A stretch of 64,000 nt of DNA from Deltaproteobacteria bacterium. GTDB lineage: Bacteria > Desulfobacterota > Binatia > UBA9968. Positions 54,232 to 62,255 of the stretch are shown here, piece by piece (within the stretch, counting starts at the first letter, position 1; every line of letters starts with the position of its first letter). Made by a program: the position numbers and the translations under genes. The notes under the pieces were generated by a model that saw nothing but the letters and a program-made list of their open reading frames with translations, was not told where the DNA came from and ran no database searches. The stretch spans positions 59,492 through 123,491 of the forward strand of contig VGTH01000011.1 of NCBI GenBank assembly GCA_016874755.1, given 5' to 3'.

Positions 54232-55188
54232 TTAGATTAGAGATCCGCCGCAGCTGCTGCCCGCGCCGGCGGTGCAGGCATAGCAATGGTTATCTACGGT
54301 GATGGCGGCGTTTTGGATGTCATCGAGCGCGGCGTTTTCGATGGTCATCGCAGTGCCGTCGACGCGCCGCAGAGGCAGGTTCAGCATTTGATTGAAGTCA
54401 CAGTCATAGATCCGGCCATCCCAGCCGACGCTGATCAAGTTGCGGCACATCACTTGATCGAGAGTGGCGGCGTTAAAATTTTCCGCCAGCAAGTTCATGT
54501 AGGCGTCGTACTCACCGCGCAGCTTCAAATGAGTCGCGTAGCGCGTGATCGGCATGTTGCTCAGGCAATAAAGATGATTGAAAACTATACCGAATTTCTC
54601 TTCGAGAATGCGCCTGTAGTCGAGCTCTAGTTTCTGTTGGGGCGGGGGCAGGTGAGGACCCACGGGATTGTAGACCAGATTCAAAGTCAGTCCGCTATCA
54701 GGTCGGCCATAGCCAAGCTCATTGAAGATTTGCAGCGCCCGGATGCTGCCGTCGAAAGTCCCCTTGCCGCGTTGTTTGTCGACGTTCTCCACCGAATAGC
54801 AGGGGAGCGAACAGACCAACTCAATTTGGTGTTGACGAAAAAATTCCGGTAGGTAATCCTTCCCCGGCTCGAAGATCACGGTGAGGTTGCAGCGGTCCAT
54901 CACGTGGCGGCCCAGGGCGCGTGCCGATTCGACTAAATGGTCGAAGTCGTCGTGCAACTCCGGTGCGCCGCCGGTAATATCGAGAGTTGAGATGGGTGAG
55001 CGTTTGAGAAAGTCGAGCAGCGCGTCGATATGGACGCGGCTCATCATCTCCTTGCGCGTCGGCCCAGCTTCGACGTGGCAATGAATGCAGGCGAGATTGC
55101 AATAGCGGCCTAAGTTTACCTGCAGGGTGTCGACACTGTGCCGGCGCAGCGCGCCACCGGGCCCAATCTTGTCAGTGAATGGCTGCAT
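54232..55188 (-). CDS. arsS: Arsenosugar biosynthesis radical SAM protein ArsS
   Basis: A 318-residue radical-SAM enzyme that forms the arsenic-carbon bond of arsenosugars from dimethylarsenite and SAM. The [4Fe-4S] motif is CNLACIHC (residues 32-39) and the SAM/GGxP-like site is STLDITGGAPELHDDF. The C-terminal selenodomain-type end NHCYACTAGAGSSCGGSLI is diagnostic. It begins 17 bases before the stop of the arsM 3' fragment, showing tight coupling with arsenic methylation. Cysteines are all encoded as Cys codons; no UGA was seen in the conserved positions. Confidence 0.92.
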   Translation of the reverse strand: MQPFTDKIGPGGALRRHSVDTLQVNLGRYCNLACIHCHVEAGPTRKEMMSRVHIDALLDFLKRSPISTLDITGGAPELHDDFDHLVESARALGRHVMDRCNLTVIFEPGKDYLPEFFRQHQIELVCSLPCYSVENVDKQRGKGTFDGSIRALQIFNELGYGRPDSGLTLNLVYNPVGPHLPPPQQKLELDYRRILEEKFGIVFNHLYCLSNMPITRYATHLKLRGEYDAYMNLLAENFNAATLDQVMCRNLISVGWDGRIYDCDFNQMLNLPLRRVDGTAMTIENAALDDIQNAAITVDNHCYACTAGAGSSCGGSLI

Positions 55189-55495
55189 GGGAAAATCGCG
55201 GCCAAGTGCAGCAGGCCGGACCGGTGGAGCAGCAAGATTCGCTGGCAGCGCTGGTCACCTTATATCCTTGCCCCTTGGTTTCGCGCGGGTGGCGCCTCTG
55301 CTCGCGCGAGCCGTCGAACTCCGTGGCTTCAGCCTGCAAAACCTCATCGAACGGCGGCACGAGGATAAACTGCTCTTTGTACGGCGCTTGGGAATAAATC
55401 TCAAAGCTCTTTTCGCAGACGGCGATGCGCGCGCCGCGCGGAAAAACATGGTTGTCGTCGTCGCTCACCTGTTTCCACGGCCCGCGATAAATCAC
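55172..55495 (-). CDS. arsM: C-terminal part of ArsM, separated by an in-frame TAG
   Basis: A 107-residue frame in the same phase as the methyltransferase upstream. Only TAG at 55499-55501 separates MERN from AVIYRGPWKQVSDDDNHVF. In intact ArsM homologues this junction is continuous, usually with Gln (CAG). The segment keeps VIYRGPWKQV, GARIAVCEKSFEIY and a final cysteine-rich tail (ESCCSTGPACC) thought to bind arsenic. A GTG at 55495 could start it separately, but no ribosome-binding site precedes it. Either a CAG-to-TAG nonsense mutation, stop readthrough, or a sequencing error. Confidence 0.75.
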   Translation of the reverse strand: MIYRGPWKQVSDDDNHVFPRGARIAVCEKSFEIYSQAPYKEQFILVPPFDEVLQAEATEFDGSREQRRHPRETKGQGYKVTSAASESCCSTGPACCTWPRFSHAAIH

Positions 55496-55498
55496 CGC

Positions 55499-56410
55499 CT
55501 AATTACGCTCCATGCGCGGCCCTTCTTTGCCTTTGTAAGCAGTCACCGTCATGGAGCGAAACTCGATGCCTTCGACAATCTGATAAGGTTCGCCTTGGAA
55601 CTCTTCTATCTGGATGCCGTGGAACTTGGCGTCTTCGAAGGCTTTGAGAAACTCTTCTTCTTGGAATGCGCCGGAGACGCAGGCGCTCCACAGATCGGCA
55701 TCCTTGGTAAGATGCTCCGACACCGCCTCGTCGCTGACGATGTCGGAGATCGCCACACGGCCGCCGCGCTTGAGCACGCGGTACATCTCGGCGAACAGGG
55801 CTTTCTTATCTTCGGGGCGGACCAGATTGAGCACGCAGTTGGAAACGATGACGTCGATGGAGTTGTCGGGGATGAGCGGTAGCTCGCGTCGAATCTTGGC
55901 TTGATACTCGTCGAGAGCGGCTAAGTCCGCGACCGACTTGACCGGATGTTGTTTGAGGTAGTCATCGACGAGATCGAGATTGGTTTGCAGGTCTTGAATC
56001 TTGCCGCGGCGGAACTCGACGTTGTGGTATCCTAGTTTGTCACCGATGGATTTCTGGTATTTACGCGACAGCTCCAACATTGGCGGGTTGAAGTCGACGC
56101 CGATTACTTGGCCTTTTGGACCAACGATCTGAGCGATGATGTAGCAGGCCTTGCCGCTGCCTGAGCCCAAATCGAGAACTGTTTCGCCTTCGCGAATGTA
56201 CTTGGAGGGATCGCCGCAACCGTAGTCTTTCTCGATGATCTCGTCAGGAATGACGTTGAGCAATGACTTGTCGTAGCTCACTGGCAAGCAAAGGCAGGCT
56301 TCCACTTCTTGCGCCGCATCGCCGTAACGTTTGAGCACTGCGGCTTCATAGTTAACGCCGTTGGCATTGTTGCCGTTGCCGTTTCCCCCAACTAGGGATT
56401 CATCTTGCAT
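55499..56410 (-). CDS. arsM: Arsenite S-adenosylmethionine methyltransferase ArsM, N-terminal part
   Basis: A 303-residue SAM-dependent methyltransferase for trivalent arsenic. The SAM site is TVLDLGSGSGKACYIIAQIV, and the arsenic-binding cysteines are seen in ACLCLPVSYD, VSNCVLNLV and WSACVSGAFQ. ATG 56410 has AGGAGG six bases upstream. The product is mono- or dimethylarsenic, the substrate of ArsS downstream. The frame is stopped by a TAG at 55499-55501 that separates it from its usual C-terminal part (55172-55495). It heads an eleven-gene same-strand run down to 44.6 kb. Confidence 0.9.
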   Translation of the reverse strand: MQDESLVGGNGNGNNANGVNYEAAVLKRYGDAAQEVEACLCLPVSYDKSLLNVIPDEIIEKDYGCGDPSKYIREGETVLDLGSGSGKACYIIAQIVGPKGQVIGVDFNPPMLELSRKYQKSIGDKLGYHNVEFRRGKIQDLQTNLDLVDDYLKQHPVKSVADLAALDEYQAKIRRELPLIPDNSIDVIVSNCVLNLVRPEDKKALFAEMYRVLKRGGRVAISDIVSDEAVSEHLTKDADLWSACVSGAFQEEEFLKAFEDAKFHGIQIEEFQGEPYQIVEGIEFRSMTVTAYKGKEGPRMERN

Positions 56411-56551
56411 CTAGAACCTCCTCAGCGAATTCAGCCCGGTTTGCGATGGTTCGTCAGGCTGGGCGCACCCGTGGTGCCTATATGAACATCTACGGTAGAT
56501 GCAGGTCAAACGGTTTTGGATGCAGAAAAGTTCCTGGAGAAACAGCCGTAG

Positions 56552-57653
56552 CTACGCGTCGCTCGACTCCATCAAAAAAGCTTGGATGAACTGATCCAAA
56601 TCGCCGTCGAGCACGGCGTCGGCGTTGCCGACTTCGACGTTGGTTCTGTGGTCTTTCACGAGACGGTACGGATGGAGGACGTAGGAGCGAATCTGGCTGC
56701 CCCAAGCAATTTCTTTTTTTGTCTTATGAAAGGTGTCCATCTTTTCCCGCTGTTTCTCGACTTCGAGCTCATAGAGACGGGACTTCAGGATTTTCATCGC
56801 CATGGCGCGGTTTTTGTGCTGCGAGCGCTCGTTCTGGCAGGCGACGACGATTCCAGTCGGTAGATGCGTCAACCGCACGGCGGAGTCGGTTTTGTTAACG
56901 TGCTGGCCGCCGGCGCCGCTCGAGCGGTAAGTGTCGACGCGCAGGTCGGCTTCGTTGATCTCGACTTTGATGTCGTCGTCGACTTCGGGATAGACAAACA
57001 CCGAAGCAAACGAAGTGTGGCGCCGCGAGTTGGCATCGAAGGGTGAGATGCGTACCAAGCGGTGAATACCGGCTTCGGCTTTCAAGTAGCCGTAGGCATA
57101 GTCGCCTTCGACGCTGAACGTGACGCTTTTGACGCCCGCTTCTTCGCCCGGTTGATAGTCGAGAATTTCTTTGCGGTAGCCGCGCCGGTCGCACCAGCGC
57201 AGGTACATGCGCAGGAGAATTTCCGCCCAGTCCTGTGCCTCGGTGCCGCCGGCGCCGGGATGGAGCGTCACGATGGCGTTGCGCCGGTCGTCGGGGCCGC
57301 CGAGCAACTGTGTCAACTCGGTCTGCGCCATCTCCTTGCCGACCGTCGCTACTTTAGTTGCCGCTTCGGTCAATGCTTCGTCGCTCTTTTCGTCTTTGGC
57401 GACGTCAAGGAAAAAACGCGCCTCTTCGAGGTCGGTGCGGTGCTTCTCCCAGGAGTCGATGACCGACTTTAACGAAGACTGCTCTTTGAGGGTAGTCTGG
57501 GCCTTTTCAGCGTCGTTCCAGAAATCTTGTTTGCTGGTGATTTGGTTCAGCTCATCGATGCGGTTTTGCTTGCCCTCGACGTCAAAGCCGCCTCCGCAAA
57601 AGCTCGAGCCGTTCTTCTAGGTGGGTCAATTGTTCTGTGGTTTCTTCTAACAT
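56552..57653 (-). CDS. prfB: Peptide chain release factor 2, with programmed +1 frameshift
   Basis: Release factor for UAA and UGA. It starts at ATG 57653 (MLEETTEQLTHLEE), reads 23 codons to CTT-TGA-C (57587-57581), and must shift +1 to continue as LDVEGKQNRIDELNQI. The downstream frame carries the GGQ loop (SSGAGGQHVNKTDSAVR) for peptide release and the domain with the RF2-type recognition segment. Total length is 366 residues, matching RF2. The stop at 57584-57582 is TGA, so RF2 shortage favours the shift: autoregulation as in E. coli. Confidence 0.95.
57581..57595 (-). promoter_or_regulatory. prfB: Programmed +1 frameshift site of prfB
   Basis: Minus strand: GGAGG (57595-57591), 3 bases, then CTT TGA C (57587-57581). 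The internal Shine-Dalgarno-like GGAGG, the slippery CTT and the UGA-C stop context are the three elements known to drive RF2 frameshifting. Confidence 0.93.
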
Positions 57654-57661
57654 GATGTGAA

Positions 57662-58111
57662 TTATACCTTGATTATTCCCTGGTCACAAAGCGCGCGGTA
57701 GATCTTCTTTTCGAGACGGCTCATGACGCGCGCTTCTTTTGCCGAACGCTCGTGATCATAGCCGTGGAGATGAACGATGCCGTGAATCAACAATGTGATC
57801 ATCTCGTGATCCAAGGTCCGGCCCCGCTCGAGTGCCTGCTCCTTGGCTTTGTCGACCGAAATCACCACATCGCCCAACAATCGCACTGCCGGCGGCAAAC
57901 CTTCTGCCGCCGGAAACGAGAGCACATCGGTGGCGTAGTCTTTCTGGCGATATTGCGAGTTGAGTTTTTGGATTTCCCGATTGCCGACCAAGGCGACGCT
58001 CAGCTCCGCGCCGCTGTTCTTTAAAGCTGCTAGCGCCGCAACCGCAATGGCACGCGTGCGACGGGCGGCAAATTTCTTGCCGCCGTCGCGGCGCACGACT
58101 TCAACCGGCAT
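57662..58111 (-). CDS. ybeY: Endoribonuclease YbeY
   Basis: A 149-residue metalloprotein used in 16S rRNA 3'-end maturation and ribosome quality control. The zinc motif HGIVHLHGYDHE (three His) sits near residue 112, and ALVGNREIQKLNSQYRQKDYATDVLSFP is the conserved N-terminal segment. It lies 8 bases upstream of prfB and probably shares its transcript. Confidence 0.94.
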   Translation of the reverse strand: MPVEVVRRDGGKKFAARRTRAIAVAALAALKNSGAELSVALVGNREIQKLNSQYRQKDYATDVLSFPAAEGLPPAVRLLGDVVISVDKAKEQALERGRTLDHEMITLLIHGIVHLHGYDHERSAKEARVMSRLEKKIYRALCDQGIIKV

Positions 58112-58138
58112 GATAATCGGGCGACCAGCCGGTTGCCC

Positions 58139-59209
58139 CTAGCGCACGTTGAAAATCTCTTGGTAGGACGCCATCAATTCTTTCAGGTTGGGACCGATGG
58201 ACGCTGGGTTCACAAAGGCGAAATCCTTCTTGTACAATTCCTGATGACGCGGGATCTGCTTGATCCCTTTGCGCAACGTCAGCCGTGGAATCTGCTGCGC
58301 CAGCAGCGTTTGGCCTTCCTCCGATAACATCCAGTCGGTGAACAGGATCGTGCTGTAGGGATGGTTGCCGCGGCGCATGAAGGCCAGCGCGCTGGGCTCG
58401 GCGCCATAGGGCTCAAGGATACGATAGTCGATCGGCGCGTTTTTTTCTTTGAGCTCTGTCACCCGGCGAGCGCGCGCGGCGAGGACGATGGCCGATTCGC
58501 CACCGAGCATGAGCTGCACGCGCATGATGCTGCTTGAGCCCGGCATGTGCAGTTGTTGTTTGGCGAGTCCTCTCATGAACTCATTTCCCTTCGCCTTACC
58601 CATGCCGTCGAGGATGACCGAAAAAAAGGCGTACTCATCGGTGCCGAAATTCATTTTGCCGCGCCATTTGGGCAGCAATAGATCCTGATAGCTCTTCGGC
58701 GCCTCGTCCTGCGAGACCATCTTGGTGTTAAAGGCCAAAACGATCGGCGTCACTTCGTAGGAGATCCAAAAGCCCTGCGGGTCGTAGGCACCGGTGGGAA
58801 ACGCCTTGAGCTCCGGCGACAGATACGGCGTCGAGTAGCCCTTTTGCTTCAGCTCCCACATCTCGATCGGCGAGGCGCTGACGATGTCGACGGCGTAACG
58901 GCCAGCGCGGGCTTCCGTGTCGATCTTATTCAAGATGCTGGTCTGGGAAAGACGGTTGGCGCGCAGCTTGACGCCCGGGTAGGCTTTCTCGAAAGCGCCG
59001 ACAATCTTCGGAAAATCGGTGAGGCTCATGGTCGTGTACCACGACACCTCGCCTTCCTTCTTTGCGCCTTCTTCCAACGCCGCGCGCCGCTGCGCCGGCG
59101 CCATGCTGCGCAGGGTTTTTTGCACGTCATCGATGGTTGCGCCGCTCGCCTCGTTGAAGCCGGATAGCGCCACCGCCAAGAAAGCAAAAAGGGAAATTAA
59201 CTTTTTCAT
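58139..59209 (-). CDS. Extracellular solute-binding protein (Fe3+/thiamine-type)
   Basis: A 356-residue periplasmic binding protein with a signal peptide (MKKLISLFAFLAVALSGFNEASG). Features of the AfuA/FbpA type are KEGEVSWYTTMSLTDFPKIV, FEKAYPGVKLRANRLSQTSI, AGRYAVDIVSASPIEMWELK and WRGKMNFGTDEYAFF. No transporter partner genes are adjacent. A paralogue (59853) has the same architecture. Ligand cannot be read from sequence. Confidence 0.86.
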   Translation of the reverse strand: MKKLISLFAFLAVALSGFNEASGATIDDVQKTLRSMAPAQRRAALEEGAKKEGEVSWYTTMSLTDFPKIVGAFEKAYPGVKLRANRLSQTSILNKIDTEARAGRYAVDIVSASPIEMWELKQKGYSTPYLSPELKAFPTGAYDPQGFWISYEVTPIVLAFNTKMVSQDEAPKSYQDLLLPKWRGKMNFGTDEYAFFSVILDGMGKAKGNEFMRGLAKQQLHMPGSSSIMRVQLMLGGESAIVLAARARRVTELKEKNAPIDYRILEPYGAEPSALAFMRRGNHPYSTILFTDWMLSEEGQTLLAQQIPRLTLRKGIKQIPRHQELYKKDFAFVNPASIGPNLKELMASYQEIFNVR

Positions 59210-59353
59210 CTACGCCTCGCTGCGCGCGTCATATCCCCTTCGTGGTCATGGGATATTCTAAGATTTTTCTAAGGGGAAAGCGCAGCATTGCTGTAACATT
59301 TCAAGGTATTGCGATCAAGGCGAGCCGCTTGGGCGACGGAATAGAACGTTAAT

Positions 59354-59382
59354 TTGACTTGGAGAAGTCGATTTGCTAGTAG
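59354..59382 (+). promoter_or_regulatory. Putative sigma-70 promoter of the ferredoxin gene
   Basis: TTGACT (59354-59359), 17 bases, TAGTAG (59377-59382), about 30 bp before the ATG at 59412. The -35 is good; the -10 is only partly like TATAAT. Confidence 0.4.
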
Positions 59383-59411
59383 ATTCTAAGTTTGAGTCCA
59401 GGAGGAAATAG

Positions 59412-59684
59412 ATGGCTTACATAATCGCCGAGCCTTGTATCGACACAAAAGACACTGCCTGCGTAGATGTTTGTCCGGTGGATTGCATTCATCCGACCAA
59501 GAACGAAACCGCAGAGTTCGAAAAAGAAAAACAGCTCTATATCGACCCTGAAGAATGCATCGACTGCGGCGCATGCGAGCCGGTCTGCCCCGTCGAGGCG
59601 ATCTTCGAAGAAGCGGCGACCCCCGATAAGTGGAAAAACTTCATTGCGATCAACGCCGATTGGTACAAAGCGCGCAAAGGCTAA
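59412..59684 (+). CDS. 7Fe-type ferredoxin
   Basis: A 90-residue electron-transfer protein. Cysteines fit a [3Fe-4S] plus [4Fe-4S] ferredoxin: C9-x7-C17-x3-C21, and C49-x2-C52-x2-C55-x3-C59 in [13 protein letters not shown]; the 3Fe cluster would use C9, C17 and C59. An extra C25 is also present. GGAGG (59401-59405) lies six bases upstream of the ATG. A strong terminator follows, so the gene is monocistronic. Confidence 0.95.
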   Translation: MAYIIAEPCIDTKDTACVDVCPVDCIHPTKNETAEFEKEKQLYIDPEECIDCGACEPVCPVEAIFEEAATPDKWKNFIAINADWYKARKG

Positions 59685-59708
59685 AGCCAACCGCATAACA
59701 AGTTTTGG

Positions 59709-59742
59709 AAGGGCTGAGGATCGATCCTCAGCCCTTTTGTTT
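59709..59742 (+). terminator. Terminator of the ferredoxin gene
   Basis: Perfect 10-bp stem (GGGCTGAGGA 59711-59720 with TCCTCAGCCC 59725-59734), loop TCGA, then TTTTGTTTT, 25 bases after the stop codon. Confidence 0.9.
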
Positions 59743-59852
59743 TCTCCCCGCTGGTTTTCCCGACGCCGTTCCCGTCACGTGCTTGAAGATTCAGCTACGC
59801 TAGTTTCCTCTGTTTGTGATAGGCTATTCAAAAAAACCCTGGGAGCACGCTT

Positions 59853-60860
59853 ATGAAAAACAGCCATCGCATAAGCTTCGCGATCGTCGGTCTGCTTTGC
59901 GCATTGTTGGTTGCCGATGCCGTTTGGGCGGCGGCGCCGAGCGTCATTGAAGCAGCCAAGGCTGAAGGCGAGATGATCTGGGCGGGCGGCGGTTCCGCCG
60001 AGATCGACGAGAACATGAATCGCGCCTTCATGAAAAAGTATCCCTTCATCCAGGCGAAGAAAACCCGAGTGCAGAGCCAACGCCTGCTCGTGCGCTTTGA
60101 GACCGAGAGCCGCGCCGGCAAGCACACCTTCGACATCGTCCGCACCACCGACTGGTACATTGATATTTTTAAAAAGAAGGGCTTGCTGCTGAAATATGAG
60201 CCGCCCGAACGAAAAAACATTCCCGATGAATTCAAAGACCGCGACGGTTTCTATACTTCTCTGTACACCGCCGTGCATGCGCCGGCCTACAACACACGCA
60301 TGGTGGCCAAAAGCGATTTGCCGCGCAGCTATGACGATCTGCTCGATCCCAAATGGAAGGGCAAACTCGGGCTCGAAGACGCGGCCTATGTCTGGTTCGT
60401 CAACGTCCTCAAGATCAAAGGCGAGAAAGCCGGCCTCGAATACATGCGCCGATTGGCGCGCCAGGATGTGAGCCTGCGTGCCAGCACAACGTTGCTAGCC
60501 AATCTCGTGACGGCAGGAGAAATCCCCCTCGCCATCGATCTCTACGCCGATGACATCGAGCGGCAAAAGAAAGCCGGCGCGCCGATCAAATGGATCGCTC
60601 TCGATCCAACCATCGTTCACACCATCGCCGGCGCCGTCAACAAGAACGCCCCGCATCCCAACGCGGCGCGGCTGTTCATGGATTTTCTCCTCTCCGAGGA
60701 AGGCCAGCGCGTCTACCTGAGCAACAATTTACAACCGACTCGCAAGGGACTGATCACACCCTGGGCGCCCAAAGGGAAACTGCACGTCAACGACCCGGAG
60801 ATCGGCGAAAAAGTCAGCGAGTATCAGAAAATGTTCAGTGAGATTTTCGGCGGTAAGTAA
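59853..60860 (+). CDS. Extracellular solute-binding protein (Fe3+-type)
   Basis: A 335-residue exported protein: signal peptide ISFAIVGLLCALLVADAVWA, then the periplasmic-binding fold (EAAKAEGEMIWAGGGSAEID, AGKHTFDIVRTTDWYIDIF, SYDDLLDPKWKGKLGLEDAAY, EGQRVYLSNNLQPTRKGL). It resembles the protein encoded at 58139 in order of motifs, with low identity. No permease or ATPase is adjacent. GGAG precedes the ATG. Ligand unknown. Confidence 0.87.
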   Translation: MKNSHRISFAIVGLLCALLVADAVWAAAPSVIEAAKAEGEMIWAGGGSAEIDENMNRAFMKKYPFIQAKKTRVQSQRLLVRFETESRAGKHTFDIVRTTDWYIDIFKKKGLLLKYEPPERKNIPDEFKDRDGFYTSLYTAVHAPAYNTRMVAKSDLPRSYDDLLDPKWKGKLGLEDAAYVWFVNVLKIKGEKAGLEYMRRLARQDVSLRASTTLLANLVTAGEIPLAIDLYADDIERQKKAGAPIKWIALDPTIVHTIAGAVNKNAPHPNAARLFMDFLLSEEGQRVYLSNNLQPTRKGLITPWAPKGKLHVNDPEIGEKVSEYQKMFSEIFGGK

Positions 60861-60885
60861 AGCGCCGAGCTGGGCAAATTGTGTC

Positions 60886-60913
60886 TTGACGCCGAAATTG
60901 ACAGGTGTATTTT
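60886..60913 (+). promoter_or_regulatory. Sigma-70 promoter of the small RNA
   Basis: TTGACG (60886-60891), 16 bases, TATTTT (60908-60913). The predicted transcription start is near 60919-60921, exactly at the 5' arm of the RNA closing stem. Confidence 0.6.
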
Positions 60914-60918
60914 ACTTG

Positions 60919-61050
60919 TGAGCGGTGAGCACGGGTCCAAATACCGGGCGTGAGGTGAAAAAGCCCGGGGCGTCAGGACAAGTTCTTTACGAACGCTGAA
61001 TCCTGTTATCAGGAGCGCCAACCTCAATTGTGACACCGCTCATTTTTTTT
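60919..61050 (+). ncRNA. Candidate structured small RNA with terminator
   Basis: No protein is encoded here, and the next gene is convergent. The 5' arm TGAGCGGTG (60919-60927) pairs perfectly with CACCGCTCA (61034-61042), followed at once by eight T. Inner helices can form: CCGGGC/GCCCGG (60944-60949 and 60963-60968), GGCG/CGCC (60969-60972 and 61016-61019), CAGGA/TCCTG, and GTTC/GAAC with loop TTTAC. A promoter precedes it. GAGCG (61013-61017) can instead pair with CGCTC (61037-61041) as an alternative terminator hairpin. It does not match 6S, SRP, RNase P or the riboswitch classes I could recall. Confidence 0.55.
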
Positions 61051-61068
61051 GTCCCGCGTTTGCTGTTC

Positions 61069-61623
61069 TCACCCCGGCGGCAGTTTGTCCACGAGCTTGC
61101 CGTTACGATAAAGCTCCCAGCCTTTGATGCCGAGCTCATAGTCCTGCGGTGGGTGGTCGCTCATGTCGAGGATCACCAGGTCGAGGACGATGGCAGTTGT
61201 CTGGCTGGAGCTAATCTGGAAAGGCAGTTTGATCGCTGTCACTGAGTTTTTGATTTTCGGCGTGCGTTTGCTTTTCTTGAGCGTGCCGGCGACTTTTTTG
61301 AGCTTTAAGTCGATGCCGTCAAAGCTGCCGTCCGCCAGCTTGCCGTGAAAGACCTGAACGCTTTGTTTGTCGACATATTTCGTCAAGTCGATGGTGTCGG
61401 TTATCAATGGCGTGAGCGGCTGCCAGCCGGAGCGCCAAAATTTCATGCCGGCTTTCGGGCTGATCGCGATTTTGTCGATTGTCAGCATCAAGCTCGTGAA
61501 ATCACCAATGGCTTCGCGATGGTCTTTGATGCGGATTTCCAGCGCTCCTTCCGCCAGTGCCAACGCCGGCGCGAGGGCGACGGCTAGAACGAAACCGATA
61601 AGCCAAACTTTGCGCTTACTCAT
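61069..61623 (-). CDS. Exported DUF4382-like protein
   Basis: A 184-residue protein with signal peptide (MSKRKVWLIGFVLAVALAPA) and a beta-rich domain: LEIRIKDHREAIGDFTSLML, TIDKIAISPKAG, TDTIDLTKYVDKQSVQVFHG, DGSFDGIDLKLKKVAG. The pattern resembles DUF4382, an extracytoplasmic domain of unknown function. ATG 61623 overlaps the SCO stop (ATGA), so it is coupled to the SCO1-like gene; a longer frame to 61677 is rejected. Confidence 0.7.
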   Translation of the reverse strand: MSKRKVWLIGFVLAVALAPALALAEGALEIRIKDHREAIGDFTSLMLTIDKIAISPKAGMKFWRSGWQPLTPLITDTIDLTKYVDKQSVQVFHGKLADGSFDGIDLKLKKVAGTLKKSKRTPKIKNSVTAIKLPFQISSSQTTAIVLDLVILDMSDHPPQDYELGIKGWELYRNGKLVDKLPPG

Positions 61624-62255
61624 TGCCGTTCGGCAGCCAGCCGGCGCATGTCTTTGAGCACTTCTTTTTCCAACCACTTGTCGCCGTAGTAGTCGACGCG
61701 GCGAAAGCCTTTGCCGTCGATCAGCGTCAAAAGGTTAGTATGCTGCACTTGGCCGTCGCCTAACTCTTTGACGCGCACGCCGAAAGCTTTCCACACCGGC
61801 TCTAGTTCCTTCGCCGAGCCGGTGAGAAAATGCCAGCGGCGGTAGTCGGCTTTAAAGGCGTCGCCGTGACTCTTCAGCTTCTCCGGCGTATCGCGCTTGG
61901 GATCGGTGCTGATGCTCAAGAGCAGATAGCGGTCGTTCTTTTCTGCCTGCAGCGTTCTCTGTATGGCCGCCAACTTGGCAGAGAAAAGCGGGCAAACGTC
62001 CGGGCAGCTAGCATAGATAAAATTCACCAAGACCAATTTCTTTTGCGCTGGCTCGAAGGCGAACTTGGCACCGCTTTGATCTATCAATGCAAAGCTTGGC
62101 GCCTTGACGCGAACTTCTTTGCGGCCGATCTCGCCGCGCTTGGGCGGTAGCGGCACATGGGCCAGCGCCGGTAGTATCTGACCGAGCAGCAAGACCAGCG
62201 CCCAGGCGATTGTGATCTTGGGGTTCATGGGTTTCATCGAGGTCGGGCGGCTCAT
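61620..62255 (-). CDS. SCO1/SenC-family copper/redox protein
   Basis: A 211-residue protein that helps insert copper into the CuA centre of cytochrome oxidase or reduces its cysteines. Signal segment ITIAWALVLLLGQILPALA precedes a thioredoxin fold with C84-x3-C88 in YASCPDVCPL and the distal His in QHTNLLTLID. The ATG at 62255 overlaps the upstream stop (ATGA); an ATG at 62237 also fits. It lies with two genes of Cox11-like appearance, consistent with oxidase assembly. Confidence 0.88.
   Translation of the reverse strand: MSRPTSMKPMNPKITIAWALVLLLGQILPALAHVPLPPKRGEIGRKEVRVKAPSFALIDQSGAKFAFEPAQKKLVLVNFIYASCPDVCPLFSAKLAAIQRTLQAEKNDRYLLLSISTDPKRDTPEKLKSHGDAFKADYRRWHFLTGSAKELEPVWKAFGVRVKELGDGQVQHTNLLTLIDGKGFRRVDYYGDKWLEKEVLKDMRRLAAERQ

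Noticed and set aside
60919..61050. Assignment of the small RNA to 6S, SRP RNA or a known riboswitch
   Set aside because: The SRP apical loop, 6S-like large central bubble and the conserved riboswitch blocks I know were not seen, so it is left unnamed.
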